Origin: Intrasporangium oryzae NRRL B-24470
GTDB taxonomy: Bacteria > Actinomycetota > Actinomycetes > Actinomycetales > Dermatophilaceae
Length of the DNA stretch: 64,000 bases
Direction: 5' to 3'
Assembly: GCF_000576595.1 (NCBI RefSeq)
Contig: NZ_AWSA01000016.1
Location: forward strand, 1-64,000
The position numbers and the translations under genes are program-made. Below the pieces are notes generated by a model. The model was not told the origin of the DNA, did not search any database, and was given only the letters and a program-made list of their open reading frames with translations. Below, piece by piece: positions 19,351-28,680 of the stretch. Positions within the stretch are counted from its first letter, which is position 1; each line of letters begins with the position of its first letter.

Positions 19351-22068
19351 ATGGCGGACGGTCGTGACCTGACAGGTCAGCCGGGCGCGGGCGCTCCCGT
19401 CGACGAGCCCCGGCCCGAGGTCGAGCACCCGGCCCCTCTCGAGTGGGAGGCGGACGTCGTGCTCAAGGACGGGACGGTGGCCCACATCCGGGCGATCACG
19501 CCCGCAGATGCCGACCGGGTCCGTGCCTTCCACAGCCGCCAGTCGGCCGAGTCGATCTACCTGCGCTTCTTCGCGCCGCTCCGCGAGCTGAGCGACAAGG
19601 ACGTCTACCGGTTCACCCACGTCGACCACCACGACCGGGTCGCGCTCGTGGCGACCCTCGACGGCGAGATCATCGGGATCGGCCGCTACGACCGGGTCGA
19701 CCCGACCTCTGCCGAGGTCGCCTTCAACATCTCCGACCACTACCAGGGCAAGGGCATCGGCTCGGTCATGCTCGAGCACCTTGCCGCGATCGCGCAGGAG
19801 TTCGGGATCACGCGGTTCACGGCCGAGGTCCTGCCGCAGAACCGCAAGATGCTGACCGTCTTCAAGGAGGCCGGCTACGAGGTCTCGCACCACATCGAGG
19901 ACGGCGTCGTCGAGGTCTCCTTCTTCATCCTGCCCACCGAGCAGAGCAAGGCGGTCCAGCTCTCCCGCGAGCACCGTGCGGAGGCGCGCAGCGTCCGCAC
20001 GATCCTCTTCCCCGAGCGGGTCGCCGTCATCGGCGCGAGCCGCCGCGATGAGTCGATCGGGGCGCTCGTCATGAGCAACATCCTCGCGGCCGGCTACCAG
20101 GGCGAGCTCTACCCGATCCATCCCGAGGCCGACCAGATCCAGGGTGTGCGGGCCTACCGCTCGATCCGGGAGGTGCCCGGTCCCGTCGACCTCGCCGTCG
20201 TGGTCGTGCCGGCCGCCCAGACCCTCGAGGTCGTCAAGGACTGCCGCAAGGCGGGGGTCAAGGCGCTGCTCGTCCTCTCGTCCGGATTCGCCGAGGCTGG
20301 CGACGAGGGCGTCAAGCTCCAGGAGAAGCTGCGCAAGAGGGTGCGACGGGCCGGGATGCGCATCGTCGGGCCCAACAGCTTCGGCCTGATCAACAACGAC
20401 CCGTCCGTGCGCCTCAACGCCTCCCTCGCACCGGTGATCCCCGGGACCGGACGTCTCGGGCTCTTCGCCCAGAGTGGCGCGCTCGGGGTGGCGGTCCTCG
20501 CGTCCGCTGCCCGCCGAGGGCTCGGGATCTCCGTGTTCGCCTCGGCCGGCAACCGCGTCGACGTGTCCGGCAACGACCTCATGCAGTACTGGATCGACGA
20601 CCCGGAGACCGACACCGTCGGGCTCTACCTCGAGTCGATGGGCAACCCGCGCAAGTTCTCGCGGATCGCCCGCCACCTCGCCTCGGTCAAGCCCGTCATC
20701 GCCGTGTCGTCGGGCGTCTCGAGCTTCGCCGCCCCGCCCGGGCACCGCACCCGGACGACGAACGTCCCTCCGCAGGCCTTCCGTGCCCTGCTGCGCCAGG
20801 CCGGCGTCATCCGGGTGGAGAACGTCCACCAGCTCTTCGACGTCGCCCAGCTGACCCTCCACCAGCCGATGCCCCGCGGCGACCGGGTCGCGATCGTCGG
20901 CAACTCCGACGCCCTGGGCGCACTCAGTGGGAGCGCGTGCCTCAGCTGGGGCCTCAAGGTGACCCATGGACCGGTGTCGCTCCTGCCGCAGGCCTCGGCC
21001 GAGGAGTTCGCCGCCGCTCTCGACGCGGCCTTCGCGGACCCGGAGGTCGACAGCGTGGTGGCCGCGTTCATCCCTCCGCTCGTCACCCTCGACGAGGAGG
21101 TGTCGACCGCGGTCCGGACGGTCGTCGCGAAGTACGAGAAGCCCTGCGTCGCGACCTTCCTCGGCATGCGCGGGGTCGACGGTGGCCTTGACTACGTCCA
21201 GCACGACGGGGTGAGCCGCTCCGTGCCGTCCTACGGCATGCCCGAGGACGGCATCCGGGCGCTCAATGCCGTGACCCGGTACGCCCAGTGGCGCTCTCGC
21301 GACCGCGGCACGCCGGTGGCCCCCGTGGGGATCGACCGCGCCCGGGCCGAAGGGCTCATCGACGCGGTCCTCGCCGAGCACCCGGAGGGTCGGGCCCTGC
21401 GGCGCGACGAGACCCGCGAGCTGCTCTCCTCCTACGGCATCCGGGTCTGGCCGGCCCTCGAGGTGACTGGGGTCGATGCCGCCGTCGAGGCCGCGGAGGA
21501 GCTGACCTACCCGGTCATCCTCAAGTCGACCTCACCGCTCGTCCGGCACCAGCCGGGCCTCGTCGGCGTACGAGGCGACCTCGTGGACGCCGACGCCGTC
21601 CGCGACGCCCACGCCTCGCTCACCGAGCGGCTCGGCCCGCTCGACGCCGACCGGTTCGTCGTGCAGCGGATGGCCGTGCCCGGCGTCTCGTGCGTGCTCA
21701 AGGCGAGCGAGGACCCGCTCTTCGGGCCCGTGGTCAGCTTCTCCGTGGCCGGGCCGCCGACCGAGCTGCTCGACGACGTCGCATACCGGATCCCGCCGCT
21801 CACCGACGTCGACGTCACCGACCTCATCGACGGCGTCAAGGCCGCGCCGCTGCTGGCGGGCCACCGGGGTGCCGCGCCCGTCCACCGAGCCGCGCTCAGC
21901 GACCTCATCGCCCGGCTGTCGGTCCTCGCCGACAACCACCCGGACCTGTCCTCGGTCGAGCTCAACCCCGTCAACGCCTGGACGGGCGGGGTCGACGTGC
22001 TCGGCGCCGACATCGTCGTGCGGCCCGCGCTCGTGCGCAAGGATCCCGGGCGCCGCCGGATGACGTGA
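19351..22068 (+). CDS. GNAT acetyltransferase fused to an ADP-forming acyl-CoA synthetase-like protein (Pat-like)
   Basis: 905 residues. The GNAT domain comes first (about residues 35-205; acetyl-CoA loop QGKGIGSVML), followed by a CoA-binding Rossmann domain (about 222-320, VAVIGASRR), two succinyl-CoA-ligase-like domains (about 335-650) and an ATP-grasp domain (about 690-890). The family acetylates lysines of acyl-CoA synthetases and other proteins. Enterobacterial Pat has the GNAT domain at the C-terminus; here the order is reversed. The loop that carries the phosphorylated histidine in true ADP-forming synthetases keeps a histidine (H465 in PPGHRTRTTN) but has lost the surrounding SHTGxLAG consensus, so synthetase activity is doubtful. 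Confidence 0.85.
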   Translation: MADGRDLTGQPGAGAPVDEPRPEVEHPAPLEWEADVVLKDGTVAHIRAITPADADRVRAFHSRQSAESIYLRFFAPLRELSDKDVYRFTHVDHHDRVALVATLDGEIIGIGRYDRVDPTSAEVAFNISDHYQGKGIGSVMLEHLAAIAQEFGITRFTAEVLPQNRKMLTVFKEAGYEVSHHIEDGVVEVSFFILPTEQSKAVQLSREHRAEARSVRTILFPERVAVIGASRRDESIGALVMSNILAAGYQGELYPIHPEADQIQGVRAYRSIREVPGPVDLAVVVVPAAQTLEVVKDCRKAGVKALLVLSSGFAEAGDEGVKLQEKLRKRVRRAGMRIVGPNSFGLINNDPSVRLNASLAPVIPGTGRLGLFAQSGALGVAVLASAARRGLGISVFASAGNRVDVSGNDLMQYWIDDPETDTVGLYLESMGNPRKFSRIARHLASVKPVIAVSSGVSSFAAPPGHRTRTTNVPPQAFRALLRQAGVIRVENVHQLFDVAQLTLHQPMPRGDRVAIVGNSDALGALSGSACLSWGLKVTHGPVSLLPQASAEEFAAALDAAFADPEVDSVVAAFIPPLVTLDEEVSTAVRTVVAKYEKPCVATFLGMRGVDGGLDYVQHDGVSRSVPSYGMPEDGIRALNAVTRYAQWRSRDRGTPVAPVGIDRARAEGLIDAVLAEHPEGRALRRDETRELLSSYGIRVWPALEVTGVDAAVEAAEELTYPVILKSTSPLVRHQPGLVGVRGDLVDADAVRDAHASLTERLGPLDADRFVVQRMAVPGVSCVLKASEDPLFGPVVSFSVAGPPTELLDDVAYRIPPLTDVDVTDLIDGVKAAPLLAGHRGAAPVHRAALSDLIARLSVLADNHPDLSSVELNPVNAWTGGVDVLGADIVVRPALVRKDPGRRRMT

Positions 22069-22103
22069 TCGGGGCGTGCCGGATCGAGTGCAAGGATGGG
22101 GGT

Positions 22104-22700
22104 ATGCGTCGCGTCACCCAGGGTCCTGGTGCCCTTCCCGAGGACCTCACCGAAGCCATCACCCGCGCCGGCTACTACCCGGCACTCGTCTGTGACGTCG
22201 TGGAGTCGGCGGTCGCCGGCGACGAGGTGCGCTCGCACCTCGTCCACCAGGAGACCACGTTCGACCACGACACCGTCCGGCGCCACGTCACGGTGCTCAT
22301 CATCACGCCCGGGCGCCTCGTCATCGCCCACGCCGACGACCACGCCGAGAGCGACGACCGGCCCATGGCGACGGCGACGACCGAGACCGTCCCGCTCGGC
22401 GCGGTCCGCGGTGTGATGCTGACCCACGTCGTCGCGCAGCCCGAGACCTTCACCCCCGGCACTCACTCACGGGACCTCACCCTGACGTTGGGCTGGGGCG
22501 CGGTGAGCCGGCTCGACCTGCTTCCGGCGCAGTGCGGCGACCCCGACTGCACGTCGGACCACGGGTTCGAGGGCACCATCGCCTCCGACGACATCTCGCT
22601 GCGCGTCAGCGCTGCAGCCGACGGCGAGGCCGCGGTCGACCGTGCCCTCGAGTTCGCACGCATCCTCTCGGCGAGCATCGGGGGCCGGGCCCCCCTGTGA
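22104..22700 (+). CDS. DUF5998 family protein
   Basis: 198 residues. It matches the actinobacterial DUF5998 family: RRVTQGPGALPEDL at the start, then LVHQETTFDHDTVRRHVTVL and a CGDPDC pair (about residue 150) that could bind metal. The function is unknown. The ATG at 22104 follows AAGGATGGGGG. It overlaps the next gene by four bases (GTGA), forming an operon with the phosphodiesterase-like gene and probably tdk, an order also seen in other actinobacteria. Confidence 0.75.
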   Translation: MRRVTQGPGALPEDLTEAITRAGYYPALVCDVVESAVAGDEVRSHLVHQETTFDHDTVRRHVTVLIITPGRLVIAHADDHAESDDRPMATATTETVPLGAVRGVMLTHVVAQPETFTPGTHSRDLTLTLGWGAVSRLDLLPAQCGDPDCTSDHGFEGTIASDDISLRVSAAADGEAAVDRALEFARILSASIGGRAPL

Positions 22701-23845
22701 CCGACCAGACTCCCGCCGCGCCCGACTGGTCGAGGGGGACGCTCGCCTCGGTCCTGCCGTCCGTGGCCGACCGCCTCGGGGTCGCGCGGTATGCCGCTCG
22801 CGACGTCTTCGACCTGCCCGAGGTCCCGCGCACCGTCGTGGTCCTCGTCGACGGGCTCGGTCACGACCTGCTCCGCCAGCGCAGCGGCCACGCCCCGTTC
22901 CTCCGCGCCCACTTTCCCGAGACCCACCGTGTCCCGTGCGGCTTCCCCACGACGACGGCCACGTCGATGGGCAGCTTCGGCACCGGCCTGCTGCCGGGAG
23001 CACACGGTCTCGTCGGCATGCAGGTCCTCGACCCTCAGACCGACCGGCTCCTCAACGAGCTCTCGTGGGAGGGCGGCCCCGACCCGCGGCTCTGGCAGCC
23101 GCACGAGACGGTCTTCGAGGGCGTCACCGGTGCGGGTGTCGAGGTCACGATGGTCGGCCCGCACTACTTCGACGGCTCCGGCCTGACGACGGCGACCCTG
23201 CGCGGAGCCCGCTTCGCATCGGGCCGCACCCTCGACGAGCGGGTCGACGCCGCCGTCGCGGCCGTGCGCGCCAGCCGTCGGGCGCTCGTGTACCTCTACT
23301 GGGGCGAGGTCGACAAGGTGGGCCACGTCCACGGGTGCCAGTCCTGGCAGTGGGGCGACGAGGTCGAGGCCGTCGACGCAGCCCTCGCCCGCCTCGCCGC
23401 ACGGGTGCCCGACGACACCTCGATCGTCATCACCGCCGACCACGGCATGGTCGACGTCCCCTTCACCGACCGCATCGACCTCGTCCACGAGCCGGCGCTG
23501 ATGAGCGGCGTCCGCCATCTCGGGGGTGAGCCACGCAGCCTCCAGCTCTACGCCGAGCAGGGTGCGGCCGCCGACGTCGTGTCGACCTGGACCGAGCGGC
23601 TCGGGACCCGGGCGGCCGTCCTGACCCGTGAGCAGGCCGTCGACGAGGGCTGGTTCGGTCCGGTGCGTCCGGCGGTGCTCGGTCGGATCGGCGACGTCAT
23701 CGTCTCGATGCGGGGCAGCTTCGCCGTCGTCCACAGCGGCCTCATGCGCCCCGAGCTCGTCCGGCTCCTCGGCCTGCACGGCTCGACGAGCGAGGCAGAG
23801 ATCGCGGTGCCCGTCATCGTGGTTCCGCCGCGCCGCGGGTCCTAA
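22697..23845 (+). CDS. alkaline phosphatase superfamily nucleotide pyrophosphatase/phosphodiesterase
   Basis: 382 residues. Metal ligands of the alkaline phosphatase fold are visible: VVLVDGLGHD (first Asp), the nucleophile region FPTTTATSMGSFGTG (Thr), YWGEVDKVGHVHG (Asp and His), and ITADHGMVDVP (Asp-His). This resembles type I phosphodiesterase/nucleotide pyrophosphatase. No signal peptide is seen, so it probably acts in the cytoplasm. The GTG start at 22697 overlaps the DUF5998 stop. The substrate is unknown. Confidence 0.83.
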   Translation: MTDQTPAAPDWSRGTLASVLPSVADRLGVARYAARDVFDLPEVPRTVVVLVDGLGHDLLRQRSGHAPFLRAHFPETHRVPCGFPTTTATSMGSFGTGLLPGAHGLVGMQVLDPQTDRLLNELSWEGGPDPRLWQPHETVFEGVTGAGVEVTMVGPHYFDGSGLTTATLRGARFASGRTLDERVDAAVAAVRASRRALVYLYWGEVDKVGHVHGCQSWQWGDEVEAVDAALARLAARVPDDTSIVITADHGMVDVPFTDRIDLVHEPALMSGVRHLGGEPRSLQLYAEQGAAADVVSTWTERLGTRAAVLTREQAVDEGWFGPVRPAVLGRIGDVIVSMRGSFAVVHSGLMRPELVRLLGLHGSTSEAEIAVPVIVVPPRRGS

Positions 23846-23856
23846 GGTGGTGCCCC

Positions 23857-24549
23857 GTGGCTGAGCTCGTCTTCTTCTCCGGCACCATGGACTGCGGCAA
23901 GTCGACCCTGGCCCTGCAGATGGACCACAACCACGCGGCGCGAGGCCGCGTCGGCCTCATCTTCACGAAGATGGACCGGGCGGGCGCCAACGTCCTCTCG
24001 TCGCGGCTCGGGCTGTCGACGGGCGCCCTCGAGGTGTCCGACGACCTCGACTTCTGGGAGTCGATCGTCGAGCGGGCGACCGCCGGCCAGCGCATCGACT
24101 ACCTCATCTGCGACGAGGCCCAGTTCTACACCGGCGAGCAGGTCGAGCAGCTCGCTCGTGCCGTCGACGAGATGGAGATCGACGTCTTCGCCTTCGGCAT
24201 CACGGCCGACTTCCGCACCGAGCTCTTCCCCGGCAGCAAGCGGCTCATCGAGCTCGCCGACCGGGTCGAGGTCCTCCAGGTCGAGGCCCTGTGCTGGTGC
24301 GGCCGCAAGGCGACGACGAACGCCCGCGTCCTCGACGGCTCGATGGTCGTCGAGGGCGAGCAGGTCGTCGTCGGTGACACGAAACCCGGCACGACCGGCC
24401 TCGTCGAGTACGAGGTGCTCTGCCGTCGCCACTACATGCGGCGGATGACCTCCCACGCGGCGCGGGCTGCCGCGCTCTCCCCGGAGGTGCTGCCGTTCGA
24501 CCTCGAGGTCTGCCCGCTGCCGTCGTTGCCCATCACGCAGGCCGACTGA
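23857..24549 (+). CDS. tdk: thymidine kinase (type II)
   Basis: 230 residues. Phosphorylates thymidine in the salvage pathway. The P-loop is SGTMDCGKST (residues 8-17), the DEAQF Walker B-like motif is near residue 88, and the zinc lasso cysteines are in CWCGRK and CRRH. The GTG at 23857 has AAGGTGG six bases before it. The TAA stop of the previous gene also forms a TAAGGT box, eight bases before the start, so a leaderless transcript is possible as well as read-through. It is convergent with sepH. Confidence 0.92.
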   Translation: MAELVFFSGTMDCGKSTLALQMDHNHAARGRVGLIFTKMDRAGANVLSSRLGLSTGALEVSDDLDFWESIVERATAGQRIDYLICDEAQFYTGEQVEQLARAVDEMEIDVFAFGITADFRTELFPGSKRLIELADRVEVLQVEALCWCGRKATTNARVLDGSMVVEGEQVVVGDTKPGTTGLVEYEVLCRRHYMRRMTSHAARAAALSPEVLPFDLEVCPLPSLPITQAD

Positions 24550-24629
24550 GACCTGTCAGCAAGGCCGACTGAGCTTCGGGCGCCGACCCGGCCGAGCGGC
24601 ATACCCGTGCGCCGGTCGGGTGCGGGTGG

Positions 24630-25925
24630 TCACTCGCCCCGGCGGCCGAACATGATGTCGTCCCAGCTCGGCACGCTGGGCCGGCCCGACCGGCGCGTCG
24701 TCGACGGCCGCGGAACCGCCCGCGCCGCAGGCCTGGCCGGTTCGACGCGGGCCTCGACGTCGTCGAAGACGTCGGGCTCCTCGACCAGCTCGTCGTCGAT
24801 GTCGTCGAGGTCGTCGTCGTCGGCGAGGTCGTGCCTGAGCCCGTCAAGGTCGTTGCCGAGCCCATCGAGGTCGGCCCTGAGGTCGGCCCCGAGATCGCCG
24901 AGGTTCGCGTCGGCATCGTCGTCGACAGCCACGGCGTCCTCGGGATCAACGGGCACCTTGGGCGAACGGGAACGGCCGGCGGGCTTCGGCGTGCGGGATC
25001 CGGACGCGCGCGACGGCGCCGGGCGGGACCCGGGCTTGCGGACGTCCGGGTCGTCCTCCGGATGCGTGTGGGCCGCGGGCGGCGGGGCGAGCGTGCGGGG
25101 GTCCCGGGCGAGCGGCTCGAGCGGGAGCGCCTCCTCGGGGGCGTGCTCGATGCCCGGCACCTCGGTGGCCCGGGGCCGTCGGCGGCGCCCCCGTTGGGCG
25201 CTGCGCTCACGCATGGCCGCCATGAGATCGACGGTGTCTCCGTCGCGTCGCCGGGCCGGCGAGCCGATCCCGCCCTCGGCCTCGACGTCGTAGACGTCGC
25301 TCGGGCTCGCGTGGCCCGCGAGATGGGGAGCCGGGATCGGCCCAGGGGACTGGGAGTCCTCGTCCTCGCTCAGCCAGCGGGCCTCGTCGTCGACCGCGGT
25401 GACCGTGCGGGCCATCAGGTCGAAGTCCCAGGACGCCTCGCGCCTGCGACCCCCGGCGTTGAAGAGCAGCAGCACCGTCCAGGCGCCCTGCTCGCTGCGG
25501 CGCGAATCCCACCGGGCGCTCGTCGTGTCGATCTCGCGCGACCGCAGACGCTCGGTGACCCGGGCTCCCAGCGTCGGGGCGCCCGCACCACCTCCGCGGG
25601 CCCGGAGCCGGACCTGCTGGGCCAGCCCGGCGACGTGGTCACGTTCGGCGAGGATGGGACCCTCGTAGCGGTGCACCTTCTCGACCGGCCAGCCGGAGCG
25701 CTCGGCGACCTCCTCGGCCGTCATGCCCGCGCGGATCATCGACTGGACGTCCTTGGGCCGCACCTCGCCGATCTCCATCTGGAGCTGCCCCATCCGGGGG
25801 CGGTCCCGCCGGGCCGCCGCACGGAGCGGCTCGTCGAGGGGCACCGTGTAGCGGTTTCCCTGGTCGTCGGCGAGGAAGAGGTGCCCTCCGTCCTCGTGGA
25901 CGCCGATGAACCTGAGGTCCTGCAT
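24630..25925 (-). CDS. sepH: septation protein SepH (DUF3071)
   Basis: 431 residues. SepH binds FtsZ and promotes its assembly in actinobacterial division. The N-terminal DUF3071 domain (MQDLRFIGVHEDGGHLFLAD ... AGMTAEEVAERSGWPVEKVHRYE) includes a helix-turn-helix-like segment. A long acidic and basic disordered linker follows, with a run of Asp/Leu residues (about 345-385), and the conserved C-terminal PSWDDIMFG. The ATG at 25925 has GGGAG upstream; a longer frame starting at 26045 overlaps the divergent TRIC gene and is unlikely. Confidence 0.9.
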   Translation of the reverse strand: MQDLRFIGVHEDGGHLFLADDQGNRYTVPLDEPLRAAARRDRPRMGQLQMEIGEVRPKDVQSMIRAGMTAEEVAERSGWPVEKVHRYEGPILAERDHVAGLAQQVRLRARGGGAGAPTLGARVTERLRSREIDTTSARWDSRRSEQGAWTVLLLFNAGGRRREASWDFDLMARTVTAVDDEARWLSEDEDSQSPGPIPAPHLAGHASPSDVYDVEAEGGIGSPARRRDGDTVDLMAAMRERSAQRGRRRRPRATEVPGIEHAPEEALPLEPLARDPRTLAPPPAAHTHPEDDPDVRKPGSRPAPSRASGSRTPKPAGRSRSPKVPVDPEDAVAVDDDADANLGDLGADLRADLDGLGNDLDGLRHDLADDDDLDDIDDELVEEPDVFDDVEARVEPARPAARAVPRPSTTRRSGRPSVPSWDDIMFGRRGE

Positions 25926-26021
25926 GGCTGGGGTCTCCCGGTAGAACGAAACGGCCGAACGTCTGCTGCCTTCACCATGCCATCGCCCCGCATGCACCGA
26001 AAGCGCCCACGCCGCAGCGGG

Positions 26022-26027
26022 TAGCGT
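26022..26027 (+). promoter_or_regulatory. candidate -10 box for the TRIC gene (near-leaderless)
   Basis: TAGCGT fits TANNNT and lies ten bases before the ATG at 26038, with no ribosome binding site between. This spacing would give an mRNA with almost no leader. No clear -35 element is seen. Confidence 0.45.
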
Positions 26028-26037
26028 TTGCCTCGGC

Positions 26038-26679
26038 ATGGTCACGACTTTCCAGTCCGCTCAGCTCGCCCTCGATCTCGTCGGCGTGTTCGTCTTCGCG
26101 CTCTCCGGTGGGCTGGTCGCCGTGAAGAAGCGCTTCGACCTCTTCGGGGTTCTCGTCCTCGCGTGCGCCGCGGCCCTCGGCGGCGGCATCGTCCGCGACA
26201 TCCTCATCGGGGCCGTCCCGCCCGTGGGCATCAGCGACTGGCGCCTGCTCGCCGCCGCCGCGCTGGGCGGCCTCGTGACGTTCGTCTACCACCCGGAGGT
26301 CGGGCGGATCACGCGCTTCGTGCGTGTCCTCGACGCCGCGGGCCTCGGCGCCTTCGCCGTGTCCGGCAGCGTCAAGGCGATCACGACGCCCGGCGTCTCG
26401 CCGATCGCCGCCGTCATCGTGGGCCTGACCACCGCCGTCGGTGGCGGGGTGATCCGCGACCTGCTGGCCGACCAGGTGCCGGAAGTGCTCCGGCGCGAGC
26501 TCTACGCCGTCCCGGCCGCGATCGGGGCGGTGATCGTCGTCGTCGCCGCGCAGCTGGGTGCCTTGCAGGACTGGGTGATGTGGACCGCGGCGGCTCTGGT
26601 CTTCATCATCCGGCTCGTCGCCGTCCACCTCGACCTCAACGCGCCGAGACCCCTTCGTCCGTCTCGTCCTCTCTCATGA
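26038..26679 (+). CDS. TRIC family trimeric intracellular cation channel (UPF0126)
   Basis: 213 residues, six to seven membrane helices in two pseudo-repeats. Each repeat carries the family's glycine-rich motif: GGGIVRD (about residues 45-51) and GGGVIRD (about 136-142). Prokaryotic TRIC proteins form homotrimeric monovalent cation channels. It lies 12 bases before hemH and is probably co-transcribed with it. Confidence 0.85.
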   Translation: MVTTFQSAQLALDLVGVFVFALSGGLVAVKKRFDLFGVLVLACAAALGGGIVRDILIGAVPPVGISDWRLLAAAALGGLVTFVYHPEVGRITRFVRVLDAAGLGAFAVSGSVKAITTPGVSPIAAVIVGLTTAVGGGVIRDLLADQVPEVLRRELYAVPAAIGAVIVVVAAQLGALQDWVMWTAAALVFIIRLVAVHLDLNAPRPLRPSRPLS

Positions 26680-26691
26680 AAGTGGTCAGCC

Positions 26692-27771
26692 ATGCAGCCC
26701 TATGACGCCATCCTCCTGCTCAGCTTCGGGGGCCCCGAGGCGCCCGAGGAGGTCGTCCCCTTCCTTCGTCGGGTCACCGCCGGGCGCGGGATCCCCGACG
26801 AGCGACTCGAGGAGGTCGGCGAGCACTACTACCTCTTCGGCGGTCGCAGCCCGATCAACGACCAGAACCGCGCCCTCCTCGCCGCGCTCCGTGCCGAGCT
26901 CGACTCCCGCGACATCGACACGCCCCTGCTGTGGGGCAACCGCAACAGCGAGCCGTTCCTGCCCGACGCGCTCCGCGAGGCGTATGCCGCCGGGCACCGT
27001 CGCGTCCTCGTCGTGACGACGAGCGCCTACTCCTGCTACTCGTCCTGCCGGCAGTACCGCGAGAACCTCGCCGACGCCGTCGCGACCCTCCGCGAGGAGG
27101 GCATCGAGATCGACATCGACAAGGTCGGCCCGTACGCGCCCCGGCCCGGCTTCATCCGGGCCAACCTCGGCCGGCTCGTCGAGTCGCTGCGCACCATCGA
27201 CGGCGTTCCCGACGAGGAGGTGGCGCTCCTCTTCGTCACCCACTCGATCCCCGAGACCATGGACGAGACGTCCGGCCCGGGCGACGGGGCCGGCCACCTC
27301 TACCAGCGCCAGCACCGGGCCGTGGCCGAGGTCCTCACGGAGGAGGCCAACCGGATCCTCGGTCGCGACCTCGGCAGCGAGCTCGTCTTCTGCTCGCGCT
27401 CCGGCCCCCCGAGCCAGTCGTGGCTCGAGCCCGACGTCAACGACCGGATGGAGGAGCTCGCCGCGTCGGGCGTGTCCGTCGTCGTGGCGGCACCGATCGG
27501 GTTCGTGTCCGACCACATGGAGGTCGTCTACGACCTCGACACCGAGGCCCGGGCGACGGCCGACCGCCTGGGCCAGCGCCTCGTCCGCGTTCCCACCGTC
27601 GGCACGGACCCGACCTTCGTCGCCGACCTCGTCGATGCCCTCCTGGAGCGTGCGGCCGAGGCCAGGGGAGAGGCGGTGCCCGACTTCGAGGGCCGCCGGC
27701 CGTCCGTCTGCGCACCCGGCTGCTGCCCCAACCTGCGTCAGCACCGCCCCGCTCTGTGCGGCAGCGACTGA
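26692..27771 (+). CDS. hemH: ferrochelatase (probably coproporphyrin III ferrochelatase)
   Basis: 359 residues. Inserts ferrous iron into the porphyrin ring in haem synthesis; actinobacteria mostly use coproporphyrin III. Visible family blocks are LLLSFGGPEAPEEV at the start, HSIPETMDE with the catalytic histidine, and PIGFVSDHMEVVYDLD with the conserved acidic residue. Cysteines C115/C119 and a Cys-rich tail (C340, C344, C345, C356) fit the 2Fe-2S cluster known in actinobacterial ferrochelatases, though I cannot say which four bind it. The ATG at 26692 follows GAAAGTGG. Confidence 0.92.
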   Translation: MQPYDAILLLSFGGPEAPEEVVPFLRRVTAGRGIPDERLEEVGEHYYLFGGRSPINDQNRALLAALRAELDSRDIDTPLLWGNRNSEPFLPDALREAYAAGHRRVLVVTTSAYSCYSSCRQYRENLADAVATLREEGIEIDIDKVGPYAPRPGFIRANLGRLVESLRTIDGVPDEEVALLFVTHSIPETMDETSGPGDGAGHLYQRQHRAVAEVLTEEANRILGRDLGSELVFCSRSGPPSQSWLEPDVNDRMEELAASGVSVVVAAPIGFVSDHMEVVYDLDTEARATADRLGQRLVRVPTVGTDPTFVADLVDALLERAAEARGEAVPDFEGRRPSVCAPGCCPNLRQHRPALCGSD

Positions 27772-27785
27772 GCGGCGGGTCCACG

Positions 27786-28634
27786 ATGACGTCGGAGCAG
27801 GCTGCCGTCCCGGCACCCGAGGAGCTCGAGGCCCTCGAACGGCTGTGCATCGCCGTCGCCGTCGAGGCCGGGCGGTTCATCCGCGACGAGCGTCCGGCCC
27901 GGCTCGGCGTGACCACCAAGTCGACGGACACCGACGTCGTCACGGTCATGGACCGCCGGTCGGAGGAGCTGCTCCGGGGGCTCATCCTCGCGGAGCGCCC
28001 CGATGACGGGATCCTCGGCGAGGAAGGCGCCGACGTCGTCGGCACGTCGGGGCTGACCTGGGTTGTCGACCCCATCGACGGCACCGTCAACTACCTCTAC
28101 GAGATCCCCGCGTATGCCGTGTCCGTCGCCGTCGTCGTCGGCGACGCGCACACCGAGGGCGCATGGAGGCCGGTAGCGGGGGCGGTCGCCGACCCCAGCC
28201 TGCGGCTCGTGCACCACGCCCGCGCAGGTGGTGGGGCGTGGACCCGCGCCGAGGCGCCCGTCGAGGGCGCGCCGCCGGAGCGGCTGACCGTGTCTGCGGA
28301 GGACCGTCTCGGCCGGTCGCTGCTCGCGACCGGGTTCGGCTACGACGCCGAGGTCCGGGCCCGCCAGTCCCAGGTCCTCACCCGGGTGTTGCCGGCCGTG
28401 CGCGACATCCGTCGGATCGGCAGCGCGGCGCTCGACCTCGTCCGCGTCGCGCAGGGGTCGGTCGACGCCTACGCGGAGTCGGGGATCAACGCGTGGGACC
28501 TCGCTGCGGGGTGGCTCATCGTCGAGGAGGCGGGCGGCGTGGTGACGGGGGAGGGCAGGCACCCGGGCAAGGTGCTCACCGTCGCTGCCGGACCGGCCCT
28601 CGTCGAGCCGGTCCGGTCGCTCTTCACCGCGTAG
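27786..28634 (+). CDS. inositol monophosphatase family phosphatase
   Basis: 282 residues. Metal-dependent sugar-phosphate phosphatase. The metal-site motifs are GEEGADVV (about residue 79), WVVDPIDGTVNYLY (about 94-106) and the late AWDLAAGWLIVEEAGG (about 239-254). The position after hemH and before DUF4193/dut matches the SuhB/ImpA gene of other actinobacteria. The exact substrate (inositol phosphate, histidinol phosphate or another) cannot be fixed. The ATG at 27786 starts 14 bases after the hemH stop. Confidence 0.85.
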   Translation: MTSEQAAVPAPEELEALERLCIAVAVEAGRFIRDERPARLGVTTKSTDTDVVTVMDRRSEELLRGLILAERPDDGILGEEGADVVGTSGLTWVVDPIDGTVNYLYEIPAYAVSVAVVVGDAHTEGAWRPVAGAVADPSLRLVHHARAGGGAWTRAEAPVEGAPPERLTVSAEDRLGRSLLATGFGYDAEVRARQSQVLTRVLPAVRDIRRIGSAALDLVRVAQGSVDAYAESGINAWDLAAGWLIVEEAGGVVTGEGRHPGKVLTVAAGPALVEPVRSLFTA

Positions 28635-28680
28635 AGCGGAGGCGTCCGAAGGCCCGGGCCCGGACGCGAACCGATACGAC

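Noticed and set aside
25926-26045. Longer start for sepH
   Set aside because: The conserved family start is MQDLRF at 25925 with a ribosome binding site; the extension would cross the divergent TRIC gene start.
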